This document shows, one piece after another, positions 5,287 through 5,314 of a stretch of DNA of 5,314 nucleotides. The notes beneath the pieces are model-generated. The model did no database searches, was not told the DNA's origin, and saw only the letters and a program-made list of their open reading frames with translations. The DNA lies in assembly GCA_029939815.1 (NCBI GenBank), contig JAOZSF010000047.1, forward strand, positions 1-5,314. Reading direction: 5' to 3'. This DNA comes from a bacterium. GTDB lineage: Bacteria; Auribacterota; UBA3054; B51-G9. Position 1 is the first letter of the stretch; each line of letters opens with the position of its first letter. The translations under genes and the position numbers were made by a program.

Positions 5287-5314
5287 ATGACCCGGAAAAT
5301 TATTCATATCGATA
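5287..5314 (+). CDS. dinB: Start of DNA polymerase IV (DinB), cut by the window edge
   Basis: Only the first nine codons are present, giving MTRKIIHID, and the window ends with the first base (A) of codon ten. This matches the N-terminus of Y-family DNA polymerase IV, which typically reads MxRKIIHxDMDxFFAxVE; the leftover A agrees with the expected Met codon. The Asp at position 9 would be the first catalytic metal-binding aspartate. In the family this enzyme copies past damaged bases at the cost of accuracy. An extended -10 promoter and a palindrome lie just upstream and support this as a real gene start. No Shine-Dalgarno precedes the ATG. So few residues limit certainty, but no better match comes to mind. 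Confidence 0.72.

Overview
The window comes from an AT-rich, Gram-negative-type bacterium. It encodes an LptF/LptG-family lipopolysaccharide-export permease and uses sigma-54-type promoters. The clpB-dinB spacer carries degenerate 9-base-period repeats of a kind I recall from spacers of environmental bacteria, including PVC-group genomes. That taxonomic hint is weak, and I would not name a phylum with confidence.

Layout. Bases 1-183 hold no gene I can support, only a hairpin at 71-87 that may end the leftward transcript. A leftward LptF/LptG-family gene fills 184-1692; its periplasmic loop carries an unusual, strongly basic insertion. An extended -10 promoter lies just upstream of it. The divergent spacer (1693-1934) holds a near-consensus sigma-54 site that reads right into a 52-codon four-cysteine zinc-ribbon gene (1935-2093), which ends in a strong terminator. 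A second spacer (2170-2333) holds a textbook sigma-54 promoter (GG-N10-GC) and a strong Shine-Dalgarno in front of a complete clpB disaggregase gene (2334-4934), which also has a strong intrinsic terminator. The 352-base spacer after clpB is a composite of inverted 9-base-period repeats and perfect palindromes. It leads into a promoter, a 14-base palindrome and the first nine codons of what looks like dinB (DNA polymerase IV), cut off by the window edge.

How the parts fit. These are mostly separate transcription units, not one operon. The zinc-ribbon gene and clpB each have their own promoter and terminator. Both promoters look like sigma-54 sites, so they may answer to the same kind of ATP-dependent activator. 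ClpB rescues aggregated proteins with the DnaK system, and DinB acts on damaged DNA, so the right half has a stress-response flavour. The permease serves outer-membrane assembly and is unrelated. I found no wholly new multi-gene system. The points most worth following are the sigma-54-type control of clpB and its small neighbour, the basic insertion in the permease, the repeat composite, and the palindrome before dinB.
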